Part shown: positions 17,188 through 26,987 of the stretch, one piece after another | How the letters are laid out: each line of letters starts with the position of its first letter | How positions within the stretch are numbered: the stretch's first letter is position 1 | NCBI GenBank assembly: GCA_031285565.1 | Contig: JAITVY010000103.1 | Location: forward strand, 1 to 51,608 | Origin: Tannerella sp. | GTDB lineage: Bacteria > Bacteroidota > Bacteroidia > Bacteroidales > Tannerellaceae | Reading direction: 5' to 3' | DNA: 51,608 bases | Notes under the pieces: generated by a model | The model's database searches: none | The model's input: the letters and a program-made list of their open reading frames with translations, nothing else | What the model was told of the DNA's origin: nothing | Made by a program: the position numbers and the translations under genes

Positions 17188-18978
17188 ATGGACAATCTGG
17201 ATTATGGTGTGATCGGTAATTGTAAAACAGCCGCATTGATTTCAAAAGAGGGAAGCATTGACTGGCTTTGTTTTCCTGTATTTGATTCCCCTTCCGTTTT
17301 TTCCAAATTATTGGATAAAGACAAAGGGGGGAGTTTTTCAATAGAGGTTTCGGATGATTATCAGATTTCACAAAAATACTTTAAAGAGACCAACATCCTT
17401 TCTACCCGTTTTGCCTCCGGAGAAGGAACTTTCGAAGTGCTGGACTTTATGCCCAGATACCAGGCTTTTGATGTATATTATACACCTTCCGAGATTTATC
17501 GCTATATCAGGTATATTTCAGGAACACCCCGTTTCCGGATAAACTACGATCCGGTTATGAATTATGCAAAGGAAGCTGTTGTAAACAGGATATTCCCCGA
17601 TTATATCAGGACATTCTCTCTGGTCGATGGAAACCACAATATGTATTTATATTCCAGCCTGAATCTCGAATCCATACTCAACCACACCGAATTTACTCTG
17701 GATAAAGATGAATATTTATTGCTGTCTTACAATCAAAAACTGGCAGACATTGATTTAAACAGGGTTTATCTGGAATACCAGCGCACAAAAATATATTGGT
17801 TGAACTGGAATAACCGTTCACGCAAGTTCCGGGAATACAACAACATTATTTCCCGTAGTTTACTGGTACTGAAATTAATGTCATATGACTATTCAGGTGC
17901 AATCATCGCTGCATTGACAACAAGCATCCCGGAAACAATCGGAGAGGGTCGCAATTGGGATTATAGGTTTTGCTGGATAAGAGATGCATCCATGTCAATC
18001 GAAACGCTCATCAAAGCAGGGCACAGAATGACAGCTAAAAGATTTATGGGATTCATTAAAAATACATTGAAATCAAAAACCGATTCCCTGCAGATTATGT
18101 ATGGCATAGATGGAACCCGCACTCTGACAGAAGAAATACTGCCTCATCTGGCAGGATACGAGAATTCGCAGCCTGTGCGGATCGGAAATGCAGCTTATAA
18201 CCAAAAACAAAACGACTCATTCGGGTACCTGATGGACGTTATACACAGTTACTATTTCCGTTTTCCCGGGACATTAGGCGAATTAGAAGAAATGTGGGAA
18301 ATTGTGAAGTCAATCGTTAGGAACGTCTATTCGGTATGGAAGAATACAGATCAAAGTATCTGGGAATTCCGAAATGCGGAGAAACACTTTGTATTTTCAA
18401 AAATCATGTGCTGGGTAGCATTGAGCAAAGCCATCGATGTTGCTGTTTCTTTAGGTCAGAAAGATTATGAAACAGCCTGGAAGAAAGAAGCTGCTTTAAT
18501 AAAAGAAGATGTTTTGACCAATGGCTGGAACGAGAATATACAAAGTTTTACGCAGGCTTACGATAATACCGATATGGATTCATCGCTGTTATTGATGGAA
18601 CAGTATGGTTTTATAGATGCCGGGGATGAACGGTTTGTCAAGACGGTTAAAAGAATTAAAGATGAACTTTTCCACAACGGACTGATGTACAGATATAAAA
18701 GGAATGATGATTTTGGTTTGCCCTCTTCTGCGTTTACGATTTGCACTTTATGGCTGGTACGTGCACTTCATGTAATTGGAGAGGAAGATGAAGCACACGA
18801 AATATTCAATCAATTATTATCCTACGCCAACCATGTAGGGCTTTTCAGCGAAGATCTGGATTTTAAATCCAAGCGCCTGCTCGGGAACTTTCCACAAGCA
18901 TATTCGCACCTGGCATTAATCAATACGGCAATGCTGTTTGCGGAAGAAAAGAATACGATAAAATTTATTAAACCGTAG
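17188..18978 (+). CDS. Glycoside hydrolase family 15 enzyme, candidate trehalase or glucoamylase
   Basis: The 596-residue protein has no signal peptide and opens with DYGVIGNCKTAALISKEGSIDWLCFP, the beta-sandwich start of GH15 (shown in part by residues 5-20). The (alpha/alpha)6 barrel carries GEGRNWDYRFCWIRDASM, MYGIDGTRTLTEE, Glu393 in IWEFRNAEKHF (general acid) and Glu555 in FSEDLDFKS (base), then LGNFPQAYSHLALIN. Both catalytic glutamates are present. Cytoplasmic location and tight linkage to the trehalose synthase favour an intracellular trehalase or a storage-glucan glucohydrolase over a dietary starch enzyme. Sequence alone does not separate these. Confidence 0.85.
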   Translation: MDNLDYGVIGNCKTAALISKEGSIDWLCFPVFDSPSVFSKLLDKDKGGSFSIEVSDDYQISQKYFKETNILSTRFASGEGTFEVLDFMPRYQAFDVYYTPSEIYRYIRYISGTPRFRINYDPVMNYAKEAVVNRIFPDYIRTFSLVDGNHNMYLYSSLNLESILNHTEFTLDKDEYLLLSYNQKLADIDLNRVYLEYQRTKIYWLNWNNRSRKFREYNNIISRSLLVLKLMSYDYSGAIIAALTTSIPETIGEGRNWDYRFCWIRDASMSIETLIKAGHRMTAKRFMGFIKNTLKSKTDSLQIMYGIDGTRTLTEEILPHLAGYENSQPVRIGNAAYNQKQNDSFGYLMDVIHSYYFRFPGTLGELEEMWEIVKSIVRNVYSVWKNTDQSIWEFRNAEKHFVFSKIMCWVALSKAIDVAVSLGQKDYETAWKKEAALIKEDVLTNGWNENIQSFTQAYDNTDMDSSLLLMEQYGFIDAGDERFVKTVKRIKDELFHNGLMYRYKRNDDFGLPSSAFTICTLWLVRALHVIGEEDEAHEIFNQLLSYANHVGLFSEDLDFKSKRLLGNFPQAYSHLALINTAMLFAEEKNTIKFIKP

Positions 18979-19046
18979 ATTGTTAATTTAAAGAGAGTTC
19001 AAAGGGCTGATATTTTTATAGAAAAGTTTATTTAATGCTTTGATCT

Positions 19047-19061
19047 AAACCCTGAAAGGGT
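19047..19061 (+). repeat. Short degenerate palindromic repeat
   Basis: AAACCCTGAAAGGGT, a shortened version of the interspersed core, lies 68 bases after the GH15 stop in the interval shared with ahcY. Confidence 0.4.
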
Positions 19062-19074
19062 GGCATCGAAAAAA

Positions 19075-19130
19075 GGGAAAAGGGAAAAGTCTCTGGTTTA
19101 ACTAACCACTTTTCCCTTTCTCCTTTTCCC
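19075..19130 (+). terminator. Long bidirectional terminator between GH15 and ahcY
   Basis: GGGAAAAGGGAAAAGT (19075-19090) pairs with ACTTTTCCC (19108-19116) and TTTTCCC (19124-19130) across a seven-base bulge, and GGTT/AACC continues the stem inside the loop. The two genes converge here, so the stem can end transcription from both sides. Confidence 0.65.
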
Positions 19131-19135
19131 TCTTA

Positions 19136-19159
19136 AGTCCCTTTAGGGATTTAGGGTCT
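19136..19159 (-). repeat. Interspersed palindromic repeat beside the ahcY stop
   Basis: On the minus strand it begins seven bases after the ahcY stop and reads ACCCTAAA then TCCCTAAAGGGA then CTT. This is a TAAA-loop variant in the same orientation relative to the gene as the other stop-abutting copies. Confidence 0.65.
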
Positions 19160-19166
19160 TAGGGGT

Positions 19167-20585
19167 TCAATACCTATAATGATCCGCCTTATACGGTCCC
19201 TCTGCAGGAACACCAATATAATCAGCCTGTTCTTTTGTTAATTTCGTAAGTTTCACCCCGATACGTTCCAGATGCAAACGGGCTACTTCTTCATCCAAAT
19301 GTTTCGGCAGACGATATACCCCAATCTCATAATCATTCAGCCACAGGTCAATCTGCGCCAACGTCTGGTTTGTAAACGAGTTACTCATCACAAATGATGG
19401 GTGTCCGGTCGCACAACCCAGATTCACCAAACGACCTTCAGCCAGCATGAAAATTGCATGCCCGTCAGGGAATATATATTTATCCACCTGCGGTTTAATA
19501 TTGACATGTTGGATACCGGGAAAGTTCACCAGCTGGTCAACCTGAATCTCATTATCAAAATGACCGATATTACAAACAATAGCCTGGTCGTTCATACTCT
19601 TCATATGATCGATTGTAATGATATCGCGGTTTCCGGTTGTCGTTACAAAGATATTTCCCTCTTTAACGGCTTCTTCCATGGTGGTTACTTCAAAACCCTC
19701 CATTGCAGCCTGTAACGCACAGATAGGATCGATCTCCGTAACAAGAACACGTGCTCCATACGAACGCATCGAATGCGAGCAGCCTTTACCTACATCACCG
19801 TAACCGGCTACTACGACTACTTTTCCTGCAATCATCACGTCCGTTGCACGTTTGATACCATCGGCCAAAGATTCACGGCAACCATACAGGTTATCAAATT
19901 TCGATTTGGTGACAGAGTCATTCACATTAATTGCCGGAATAAGTAATTCACCACGTTCCATCATCTGGTACAAACGATGCACACCTGTTGTAGTCTCTTC
20001 CGAAACACCTTTCATTTCGCCAACCATCCGGTGCCAGCGTTGCGGATCTTCTTCCAGGATATATTTCAATGTATCCAGGATAACCTGCTCTTCATGATTA
20101 CCCCCTTTACGGTCAATGGTCGATGGATCATTTTCCGCTTTATAACCCAAATGGAACAATAAAGAAGCGTCTCCGCCATCATCCACAATCAGGTTCGGGC
20201 CTTTTCCGTCAGCAAAACGAAGCGCCTGGTCGGTACACCACCAGTATTCTTCCAGCGTTTCTCCTTTCCATGCAAAAACAGGCACTCCTGTTGCTGCAAT
20301 AGCAGCCGCCGCATGATCCTGCGTAGAAAAGATATTACAACTTGCCCAGCGCACTTCTGCACCTAAGCTTACCAATGTTTCGATAAGTACTGCTGTCTGG
20401 ATCGTCATATGTAAGGACCCCATGATATGGGCTCCTTTTAAAGGCTCCTGACCAGCGTACTTTTTCCGTAGGGCCATCAGACCCGGCATTTCGTGTTCGG
20501 CGATTTCGATCTCTTTGCGTCCGAAATCCGCCAATTGGATATCTGCCACTTTATATGGCAAATTGTTAGGAAATAGTTGTGACAT
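19167..20585 (-). CDS. ahcY: Adenosylhomocysteinase
   Basis: The 472-residue enzyme splits S-adenosylhomocysteine into adenosine and homocysteine, clearing the product of methyl transfer reactions. Landmarks are [38 protein letters not shown] and the NAD-binding loop [20 protein letters not shown] (each in part), with the C-terminal KADHYRY ending expected for the tetrameric enzyme, whose terminal Lys and Tyr reach into a neighbour's cofactor site. Length and motifs are complete. It is transcribed alone from a promoter at 20618-20625. Confidence 0.97.
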   Translation of the reverse strand: MSQLFPNNLPYKVADIQLADFGRKEIEIAEHEMPGLMALRKKYAGQEPLKGAHIMGSLHMTIQTAVLIETLVSLGAEVRWASCNIFSTQDHAAAAIAATGVPVFAWKGETLEEYWWCTDQALRFADGKGPNLIVDDGGDASLLFHLGYKAENDPSTIDRKGGNHEEQVILDTLKYILEEDPQRWHRMVGEMKGVSEETTTGVHRLYQMMERGELLIPAINVNDSVTKSKFDNLYGCRESLADGIKRATDVMIAGKVVVVAGYGDVGKGCSHSMRSYGARVLVTEIDPICALQAAMEGFEVTTMEEAVKEGNIFVTTTGNRDIITIDHMKSMNDQAIVCNIGHFDNEIQVDQLVNFPGIQHVNIKPQVDKYIFPDGHAIFMLAEGRLVNLGCATGHPSFVMSNSFTNQTLAQIDLWLNDYEIGVYRLPKHLDEEVARLHLERIGVKLTKLTKEQADYIGVPAEGPYKADHYRY

Positions 20586-20617
20586 AAATGTATCTAGTAA
20601 TTATGTTTATGAAAGCG

Positions 20618-20625
20618 CAAAGATA
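20618..20625 (-). promoter_or_regulatory. -7 promoter box for ahcY
   Basis: TATCTTTG on the minus strand, 32 bases before the ahcY ATG, is a perfect TAnnTTTG match. The -33 region is weak. Confidence 0.45.
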
Positions 20626-20688
20626 CAAGATTTTAACAAATTAAATCACTGATCAAAAGATTATATTCATAGAATACATTCTAATACC

Positions 20689-21138
20689 TTGAAAATTATT
20701 TACAGACAAACCAACTGCTTTATCAGGAAATATCAATTACTGCCCAGAATCATTGTCCCAAAATTAGAATATATCGAAGTGCAGGTAATGGGTGTAGCCG
20801 AAAATGGATCACGTATCGCACAGGTTACCGATGTAAAAAATGATACGGTTAATGACCAGCTTACACCGGATCGCAACCTAAGGATTTCGGGCTATAAAAT
20901 CAAACTGGCTGGCGATGATGCATCGGTTGGTGTTTATTTCCATAACCTGGATACGAATACCAGTACCCAAGTAGATGCTTCGGATATTGTGACGAATAAT
21001 CCTTCGGAGCTGATTGTAGTGATACCGGCATTAGCAAGCGGTGAGTATCAGCTGGAGATTATTACGCAATATGCTGTTGGATCTACCCTGAAAGAAACAC
21101 GTAGCGCGGTATTTGAAAAAAGACTGACTGTCGTCTAA
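20689..21138 (+). pseudogene. Orphan DUF4469 domain, probable remnant of an HU-like DNA-binding protein
   Basis: The frame (149 codons from a TTG) matches the C-terminal DUF4469 immunoglobulin-like domain: IAQVTDVKNDTVNDQLTPD, LRISGYKIKLAGDDASVGVYF, then ASGEYQLEIITQYAVGSTLKETRSA and EKRLTV (in part). In Bacteroidales this domain normally follows an HU/IHF-like N-terminal domain of about 120 residues. Only about 35 unrelated or linker residues precede it here, there is no ATG before the domain, and the ahcY promoter lies just upstream. I read it as a 5'-truncated copy; independent expression from a TTG cannot be excluded. Confidence 0.65.
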
Positions 21139-21288
21139 CTTCAGATTAACAAAGATTCTTTGTCTGGGAATATTTTTTGCATTAAAAGAGGGTGCATCAC
21201 CTTTTGCTTTTGACACACCCTCTAATTTTTACCTTTATTTTAACTATCCTTCATTTCCAATTAATGAATCCTTACCCCTTTCTTCTAA

Positions 21289-21310
21289 AGCCCCTTCAGG
21301 GGTTTGGGGT
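21289..21310 (-). repeat. Interspersed palindromic repeat beside the GH2 stop
   Basis: On the minus strand it starts five bases after the GH2 stop codon: AACCCCAAA, core CCCCTGAAGGGG, then CTTTAG. The sequence is nearly identical to the copies next to xseA and recG. Confidence 0.75.
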
Positions 21311-21315
21311 TAGTA

Positions 21316-23133
21316 CTATTTCGTCAGTTCATTAATTATATCCTGGTTAGCCTTACGTACAGCGGCTTCGTTGATCTTGATTTTTTTACGGTCGTAGGTC
21401 ATCAAACCGTTTACTTCACCCTCAACATCAGTAGTCTGCGTATAAACAGCAGCAGAGAAGCCACGTTTCACCATACCCTGCAATTCTTTGGCATACTTCA
21501 CATATTCAGCCGTTACTTCATCTTCATTCTTAAACTGGATATATCCCCAGTTGCGTTTATTCCACCACAAGTGATTTTCCAAGGCAAGTCCGATACCTCC
21601 GTATTCACCCAGCACATTTACACGCGCTGCATCGAATAAAAACATATTGGGACCCGGATAGTTATGCAGGTCTAAAATATCTCCGCAAGCACGGTGATTA
21701 CCACCACTGGCCGGATTCACCAAGCGGGAAGGATCGTATGTTTTTGTCCATTCAGCCGCTTTTTCGGTATCAAATTGTCCCCATGCCTCATTAAACGGCA
21801 CCCAAACAACGACAGAAGGATTAGAGATACATAAATCCATGATTTCTTTCCATTCCTGATAGAAGTTATCAATTGATTCCTGCGTACGTTTCTTATCCGT
21901 ACCGCCATTATATTGATGAGGAGCCCATTGATTTCCCATATCACCGCTAGGCATATCCTGCCATACCAGGATACCTTCTTTATCACAATGGTAATACCAG
22001 CGTGCCGGTTCAACTTTCACGTGTTTACGGATCATATTAAATCCCCATTCTTTTGTTTTCTTGATGTCATAAAGCAACGCTTCATCCGTAGGTGCAGTAT
22101 ACAGCCCGTCAGGCCACCATCCCTGATCCAGAGGACCCATCTGGAAGTAATCCTTATTATTCAATTGCATACGCATTAATCCGTTAGCATCACGTTTAGC
22201 CGAAATCTTACGGAAAGCAGTATACGATTTCACTTCATCAACTACTTTTCCGGCAGAAGATACAGACACTTTCATATCATACAAATACGGATTACTGGTA
22301 TCCCATAAAGTAGGATTCTTTACGCCCAGGCGCAGTTCATTACCAGCCAAACCTTTAGCCGATGCAACCACCTGACCTTTATCCAATAGCTTCACCTCAA
22401 CAATATCATTTGTTCCGCATTTTGAGGTAGAAACCGTTACGTTCAGCGAACCGCTATCAATGCAGGGAATCGTCTTAACCGCAGTAATATGGTTAATAGA
22501 CACAGGCTCCAACCAAACGGTTTGCCAGATACCTGTTACCGGTGTATACCAGATACCTTCCGGATTATTCACCTGTTTTCCGCGTGGTTGATATCCCTTG
22601 TCAGTCGGATCCCATACGCGAACTACCAGTTTATGTTTCGATTTTCCGCCCAGGAACGAGGTAATATCGAAAGAGAAAGGGGTATATCCGCCTTTGTGCG
22701 AACCGATCAGGATATCGTTTACGAAAACATCGGCTTTCCAGTCTACAGCGCCAAAATTCAACACGATATTTTTGCCTTTCCAGTTCGAAGGAACCGTAAA
22801 TTCACGTTTGTACCACAATTCGTTGGTATCACCTACTTCTTTCATTACTCCCGAAAGAGAAGACTCGATACAGAAAGGGACCAATATTTGCCCATCGAAT
22901 GAGGCAGGTTCTGCCATTCCACGCGGAGCAACAGCATATTCCCAAAGTCCGTTCAGGTTTGTCCATTGATTACGCTCGATCAGCGGACGCGGATACTCAG
23001 GTAATACATTCTTAGGATCCACTTTCTCTGCCCAGTCCGATTTCAGTTTATCACCGACTGGTTTCCATTGTGCCTGTGCACTGAACATCACTGCCAGCGC
23101 GCAAACGGCTAAAATTACTTTTTTCATGATCAT
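21316..23133 (-). CDS. Glycoside hydrolase family 2 enzyme, periplasmic
   Basis: The 605-residue protein has a signal peptide (KKVILAVCALAVMFSAQA) and the GH2 order: a jelly-roll sugar-binding domain (about 50-210), an Ig-like sandwich (about 210-310) and a TIM barrel (about 330-605). The acid/base Glu449 is in VPFNEAWGQ and the nucleophile Glu510 in VLGEYGG. GFNMIRKHVKVEPARWYY and WQDMPSG are typical of the beta-galactosidase/beta-glucuronidase group. Exact sugar specificity is not visible. It is the last gene of a three-gene minus-strand operon after GH43 (41 bases apart) and DUF4965, pointing to plant-glycan side-chain removal. Confidence 0.9.
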   Translation of the reverse strand: MIMKKVILAVCALAVMFSAQAQWKPVGDKLKSDWAEKVDPKNVLPEYPRPLIERNQWTNLNGLWEYAVAPRGMAEPASFDGQILVPFCIESSLSGVMKEVGDTNELWYKREFTVPSNWKGKNIVLNFGAVDWKADVFVNDILIGSHKGGYTPFSFDITSFLGGKSKHKLVVRVWDPTDKGYQPRGKQVNNPEGIWYTPVTGIWQTVWLEPVSINHITAVKTIPCIDSGSLNVTVSTSKCGTNDIVEVKLLDKGQVVASAKGLAGNELRLGVKNPTLWDTSNPYLYDMKVSVSSAGKVVDEVKSYTAFRKISAKRDANGLMRMQLNNKDYFQMGPLDQGWWPDGLYTAPTDEALLYDIKKTKEWGFNMIRKHVKVEPARWYYHCDKEGILVWQDMPSGDMGNQWAPHQYNGGTDKKRTQESIDNFYQEWKEIMDLCISNPSVVVWVPFNEAWGQFDTEKAAEWTKTYDPSRLVNPASGGNHRACGDILDLHNYPGPNMFLFDAARVNVLGEYGGIGLALENHLWWNKRNWGYIQFKNEDEVTAEYVKYAKELQGMVKRGFSAAVYTQTTDVEGEVNGLMTYDRKKIKINEAAVRKANQDIINELTK

Positions 23134-23173
23134 TAAAATTTTAAATAATATAAGTATTGAAATAATGATTTAT

Positions 23174-24181
23174 TCAAAATACAGGGGCGTTGGCTTCCAA
23201 CGAAGGTGATGCCCCTTTTACCTCCGGCCAGCCATTGTTCCAATGTACCTGATCCAACATTAAGACACGTCCCTGCGGATTCTGCTTATCTACTGCATGA
23301 TACAACATCCAGTCGTTTCCCTCCGAATCCGATACGATTTCGGAGTTATGTCCGGTTCCTACAAAACGCTCATTCCCACGGATCAGTATTTCATGGTTAT
23401 TTTCCATCATTGGTTTTCCTTCTTTATTCAGGTAAGGTCCGAATAAATTCTCCGAACAGCCAACTACGGTCGTATACGTACTATTCACTCCCTCACAACA
23501 CGAACCAATCGAAGCAAACATGTAATAGTATCCGTCTTTTTTATGTATATACACACCCTCATACGCATTGCCTGCAACCTGGATTTTCTCCACATCCTTC
23601 TTGACAGAAAGACCATCTTCAGCAAGCTCAATGGCATAAATACCATGAAAACTGCCCCAGAAAAGAAATTTACGCCCATACTCTTCAATATAAAACTGGT
23701 CGATCGAATTTTCCACCCCGATTTCTTTACTGATGAATAAAGGCCCCTTATCCGTGAATGGTCCTTCCGGCTTTTCAGCAACAGCAGCGCCAATGCCGCA
23801 CGTCCAATGGCCACCCCAGACGGACATTGAATAATAAAGTACGTATTGCCCGTTGATATAATTAATATCCGGCGCCCAAATACCGCCTTTAGATTCAAAA
23901 GCAGGTCGCGTTTCATCGGTAAACGCGGTGCCTGTTTCTTCCCAATCTATCAAATCCGCAGAACGGTGAATGGGCGTGTTCCGAATATCTTCAGTAGCAT
24001 ACAGATAGAAATATCCATCGTTTGCTTTTATAATTGTCGGATCTGGTAAACTATAGTTTACAACCGGATTCTTATACGTTTTATCCGGAACCTGCTGCAC
24101 CTGGTTATTCTTATTATCGGTATGTGTACATGAAAACAATACCATACCAATAGCTAAAAATATAAATAAGTTGTTTTTCAT
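23174..24181 (-). CDS. Glycoside hydrolase family 43 lipoprotein
   Basis: I start this at the ATG ending at 24181 (335 residues) because it gives a lipoprotein signal, MKNNLFIFLAIGMVLFSC, with Cys18 as lipidation site. An upstream ATG at 24251-24253 overlaps the DUF4965 stop but would bury the signal behind 24 residues. The five-bladed propeller shows Asp47 in SLPDPTII (general base), Asp in ENSIDQFYIEE and Glu in NAYEGVYIHKK (acid). The blade-end motif WAPDINYINGQYVLYYS is clear. GH43 lipoproteins act as alpha-L-arabinofuranosidases, arabinanases or beta-xylosidases at the cell surface or in the periplasm. The exact activity is unresolved. Confidence 0.88.
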   Translation of the reverse strand: MKNNLFIFLAIGMVLFSCTHTDNKNNQVQQVPDKTYKNPVVNYSLPDPTIIKANDGYFYLYATEDIRNTPIHRSADLIDWEETGTAFTDETRPAFESKGGIWAPDINYINGQYVLYYSMSVWGGHWTCGIGAAVAEKPEGPFTDKGPLFISKEIGVENSIDQFYIEEYGRKFLFWGSFHGIYAIELAEDGLSVKKDVEKIQVAGNAYEGVYIHKKDGYYYMFASIGSCCEGVNSTYTTVVGCSENLFGPYLNKEGKPMMENNHEILIRGNERFVGTGHNSEIVSDSEGNDWMLYHAVDKQNPQGRVLMLDQVHWNNGWPEVKGASPSLEANAPVF

Positions 24182-24252
24182 TTCCGGGTCTAAGTAACTG
24201 TTTGGAATTTTATCGTGAACTATTTTAGAGCTATTTTTTGTTACTAAATGCA

Positions 24253-26775
24253 TTACTTCTTCTCTATTTTGTTTTCAAGCATTTTCATAAAGTACCCACC
24301 GACAACCGAACGTGCACGGAAATTCATGGAATGAGTATCTTTCGTATCATACCAATCACTCATCGGAATTCGCGAAATCGTTTCATCTACATATTTATGT
24401 ACAGGTAACATGATTGCTTCAAAATCGTTGTTATTATCAGCCAGACAAGCGCTCCAAATGATCCAATCGGATTTTGTATAATCTTCACGATTATCCAGGG
24501 GCAAACCATATTCATTTTGTTTCGTCAGGTAATAAGCCACTTCTTTTTGAGCCACTTCATCCGGGAAAATACCCCATCCAAACAATTTATCCCATATCAG
24601 GTTATATTTCTGGCTCCAGGTACCGGGTTTATCAAATGTCAGCCGGTAATGATCTCCGTCATCCGCCATCTGCATCCATTGCTTCGCCATATTTTTCGCT
24701 TCACCGGTATATTTATCTGCCGTTTCTTTATCACCCAGCATCCCGGCAAGCTTTCCATATCCTGCAATACCCATAATGGCTTTAATAGAAAGATTTGCAT
24801 TATGTGCAAAATGACCTGCAAAATCGTCGGTACACAGCTGGTTTTCCGGATCGAGTCCTTCTTTCAGCAGATAATTTGCCCAGGTGGTCAGCACTTCCCA
24901 GTGCTTCTTTGCATAGTCGGCATTCCCTTCCACCATTGCAATAGCTGCTGTCAGGATCAGCATATTTCCCGATTCCTCAACCGGCATATCACCTCCATAA
25001 GTTTGCCCATTGGCGATCGGATACGTGCCTACATCGTGTGAGGGAAACGGTTTATTCCATTTACCGCTCTCGCTGAAATAAAAAATCGGGTTCATCATTC
25101 CTTTCAATAATTCAGGATTATATATGAGGAATAACGGGGAGGATGGATAGGTAATATCGACAGTCCCGATGGAGCCGTTGCTGAAGTTTTCTTTCGATAA
25201 GAACAACAGGTTCCCCTCTTTATCTTCAATCAGTTTATGGGCTGAAATGGCCTGCCGGTATGCCAGTGCGCATAGTTCAGCATAAGCCTGACCACCTGCC
25301 TTTTCGGCATCGTCCATCATACGGTTATCAAAAGCAGCACAACGCTGCATAACGGAAAGATAGTTCTTATTTGCCTTTTCAAACGCCTGCATGATATCAA
25401 CCGTTCTATCATGTTTCCAGTATGCCTGACGATTATCATGAAAATACTGGATCGCATAAATATCATCGTAACCCAACATTACGAATCCATCGGATGGGTT
25501 GGATATTTTGCCTAAATTCTCACAGTAAGTCAATACAGCCGAACTACTCTGTGTTTTTGTTTCCAGGAAATGGGGCAAAACATTATTTCCTGTATCCATA
25601 AACTGCGCTTTCATATCATTATATTCGCCGATACGTATAGCTGCATTCTTTTTCTTACCCGAAGCCAGGTAAAAATACCCCCAGTCTATCCGTACATTAT
25701 CACCTTTCTTTTGTAAAATCGGTTGCTCAACCGTACCCGTTTTAGCAAACATCAGGTTCCCGTCTTCCGAAAACGTTGTCTCAACCTCTTGTCCCGGGGA
25801 ATTAATAGCCCAGTCGGGAGTCGCTTCGATATACAACTGTACGTCATGTTCTTTTCCGTCGACCGGGCGAACCTGATAGGATATATAGTTCACCGGCGTG
25901 GAAAGCAAATCGAGGTCGTCCATCAATAAAGGAGCCGTGAAAACCAGATCCAGTTCTACCGGCCCACATGTAAACGTGTAATAAGTCTGCGTAGGAAGTA
26001 CATTGACCGATTGCTGAACCGCAGCCGTTTCGAACTGGCTCACAGATTCATCTTTAACAAAAAGTCCGAAATCGACATACGCACCCCCTACCCGGTTTTG
26101 TCCGTAAGCCGCCAGGATATTTTTACCGGGTTTCAGGGTAGCTTTCGCCTCATCCGGCAATTCCAGCAGGACATTATTATTCCAGGCATAGCCCGTTTCC
26201 ACTATTTTAACGCCATTCAGATATAGTTCAAAATCGTCATCATGCGAATACTCCACGATCACCGGTTTACCGGAAAGGTCTTCCATCAGTTCAAAAGACC
26301 GGCGTACCCAGATATTTTTCGTTTCCCAGGGTGTAGACAGATTGGGCATATCGGTTGTTCCAAACGCAGCCTTTCCTTTTTCCCACGACTGGTCATTATA
26401 ATCCGCATTTGTCCATTGACCAGAAGGCTCTTTTTCGGTATAGGCAGCCTCCCAGCGTTCAGTAGCAGCAGTAGGCAATATCGTAATCAACGGTATCTCA
26501 TTCACTCCCATAAAACGATACGATACGCCATCTACACGAAGCGCCCCAAGCAAAGGGAACTTTTTGCCTGTCCAGTGACGTGTCATATCTTCGTTTAACC
26601 GGTCGGTAAACGACCAGGCGCTGGTATAGGGATCAATGGTAATCAACGGATAAGCCGGAGCACGTAGTGAATTATTTTTTGTGGGTTGAAACAAGTTGTT
26701 TGCAGAGGGAACATTATTACATCCACATAAATAGCAACCAAGCAATACGAATAGTACATAGCTATATTTCTTCAT
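24253..26775 (-). CDS. DUF4965/DUF5127/DUF1793 (glutaminase A-like) lipoprotein
   Basis: Starting at the ATG ending at 26775 gives an 840-residue protein with lipoprotein signal MKKYSYVLFVLLGCYLCGC. The domain order is an N-terminal DUF4964-like piece, a beta-sandwich region with IRPVDG-like turns (about 240-400), and a C-terminal (alpha/alpha)6 barrel containing EESGNMLILTAAIA, DDFAGHFAHNANLSIKAIMG and YNLIWDKLFGWGIFP. Related proteins are named after fungal glutaminase A, but in Bacteroidetes they sit among glycan enzymes and are probably glycosidase-like. It leads the operon with GH43 and GH2, whose starts follow closely. True substrate is unknown. Confidence 0.8.
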   Translation of the reverse strand: MKKYSYVLFVLLGCYLCGCNNVPSANNLFQPTKNNSLRAPAYPLITIDPYTSAWSFTDRLNEDMTRHWTGKKFPLLGALRVDGVSYRFMGVNEIPLITILPTAATERWEAAYTEKEPSGQWTNADYNDQSWEKGKAAFGTTDMPNLSTPWETKNIWVRRSFELMEDLSGKPVIVEYSHDDDFELYLNGVKIVETGYAWNNNVLLELPDEAKATLKPGKNILAAYGQNRVGGAYVDFGLFVKDESVSQFETAAVQQSVNVLPTQTYYTFTCGPVELDLVFTAPLLMDDLDLLSTPVNYISYQVRPVDGKEHDVQLYIEATPDWAINSPGQEVETTFSEDGNLMFAKTGTVEQPILQKKGDNVRIDWGYFYLASGKKKNAAIRIGEYNDMKAQFMDTGNNVLPHFLETKTQSSSAVLTYCENLGKISNPSDGFVMLGYDDIYAIQYFHDNRQAYWKHDRTVDIMQAFEKANKNYLSVMQRCAAFDNRMMDDAEKAGGQAYAELCALAYRQAISAHKLIEDKEGNLLFLSKENFSNGSIGTVDITYPSSPLFLIYNPELLKGMMNPIFYFSESGKWNKPFPSHDVGTYPIANGQTYGGDMPVEESGNMLILTAAIAMVEGNADYAKKHWEVLTTWANYLLKEGLDPENQLCTDDFAGHFAHNANLSIKAIMGIAGYGKLAGMLGDKETADKYTGEAKNMAKQWMQMADDGDHYRLTFDKPGTWSQKYNLIWDKLFGWGIFPDEVAQKEVAYYLTKQNEYGLPLDNREDYTKSDWIIWSACLADNNNDFEAIMLPVHKYVDETISRIPMSDWYDTKDTHSMNFRARSVVGGYFMKMLENKIEKK

Positions 26776-26809
26776 GATATCATAGAATAAGTGTATAAAA
26801 ATCATTATA

Positions 26810-26817
26810 CAAATATA
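26810..26817 (-). promoter_or_regulatory. -7 promoter box of the DUF4965-GH43-GH2 operon
   Basis: TATATTTG on the minus strand, 35 bases before the DUF4965 ATG. No clear -33 box. Upstream, near 26840-26865, ATCTTTCAAA-like repeats occur in tandem and could bind a regulator. Confidence 0.4.
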
Positions 26818-26987
26818 ACCTGACTAATTCGGAAAGACATTCAAAAATCTTTCAAAATCTTTCATGAATCATGCAAGCACAAGATATGATGTGCTTATTT
26901 ATCAACATCTTAAATAAAAACAAAGCTAAATAGCAGTATTGCTATGATAATTGAATTATATTTATCTATAGTTGATTTTAATGAAAA

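Noticed and set aside
24182..24253. Upstream ATG of the GH43 lipoprotein overlapping the DUF4965 stop
   Set aside because: The TAATG overlap is attractive, but it adds 24 polar residues ahead of a clear lipoprotein signal peptide, which would block export.
26840..26870. Tandem ATCTTTCAAA-like repeats as a separate repeat family
   Set aside because: Only two to three imperfect units in AT-rich DNA; mentioned only as possible regulator sites.
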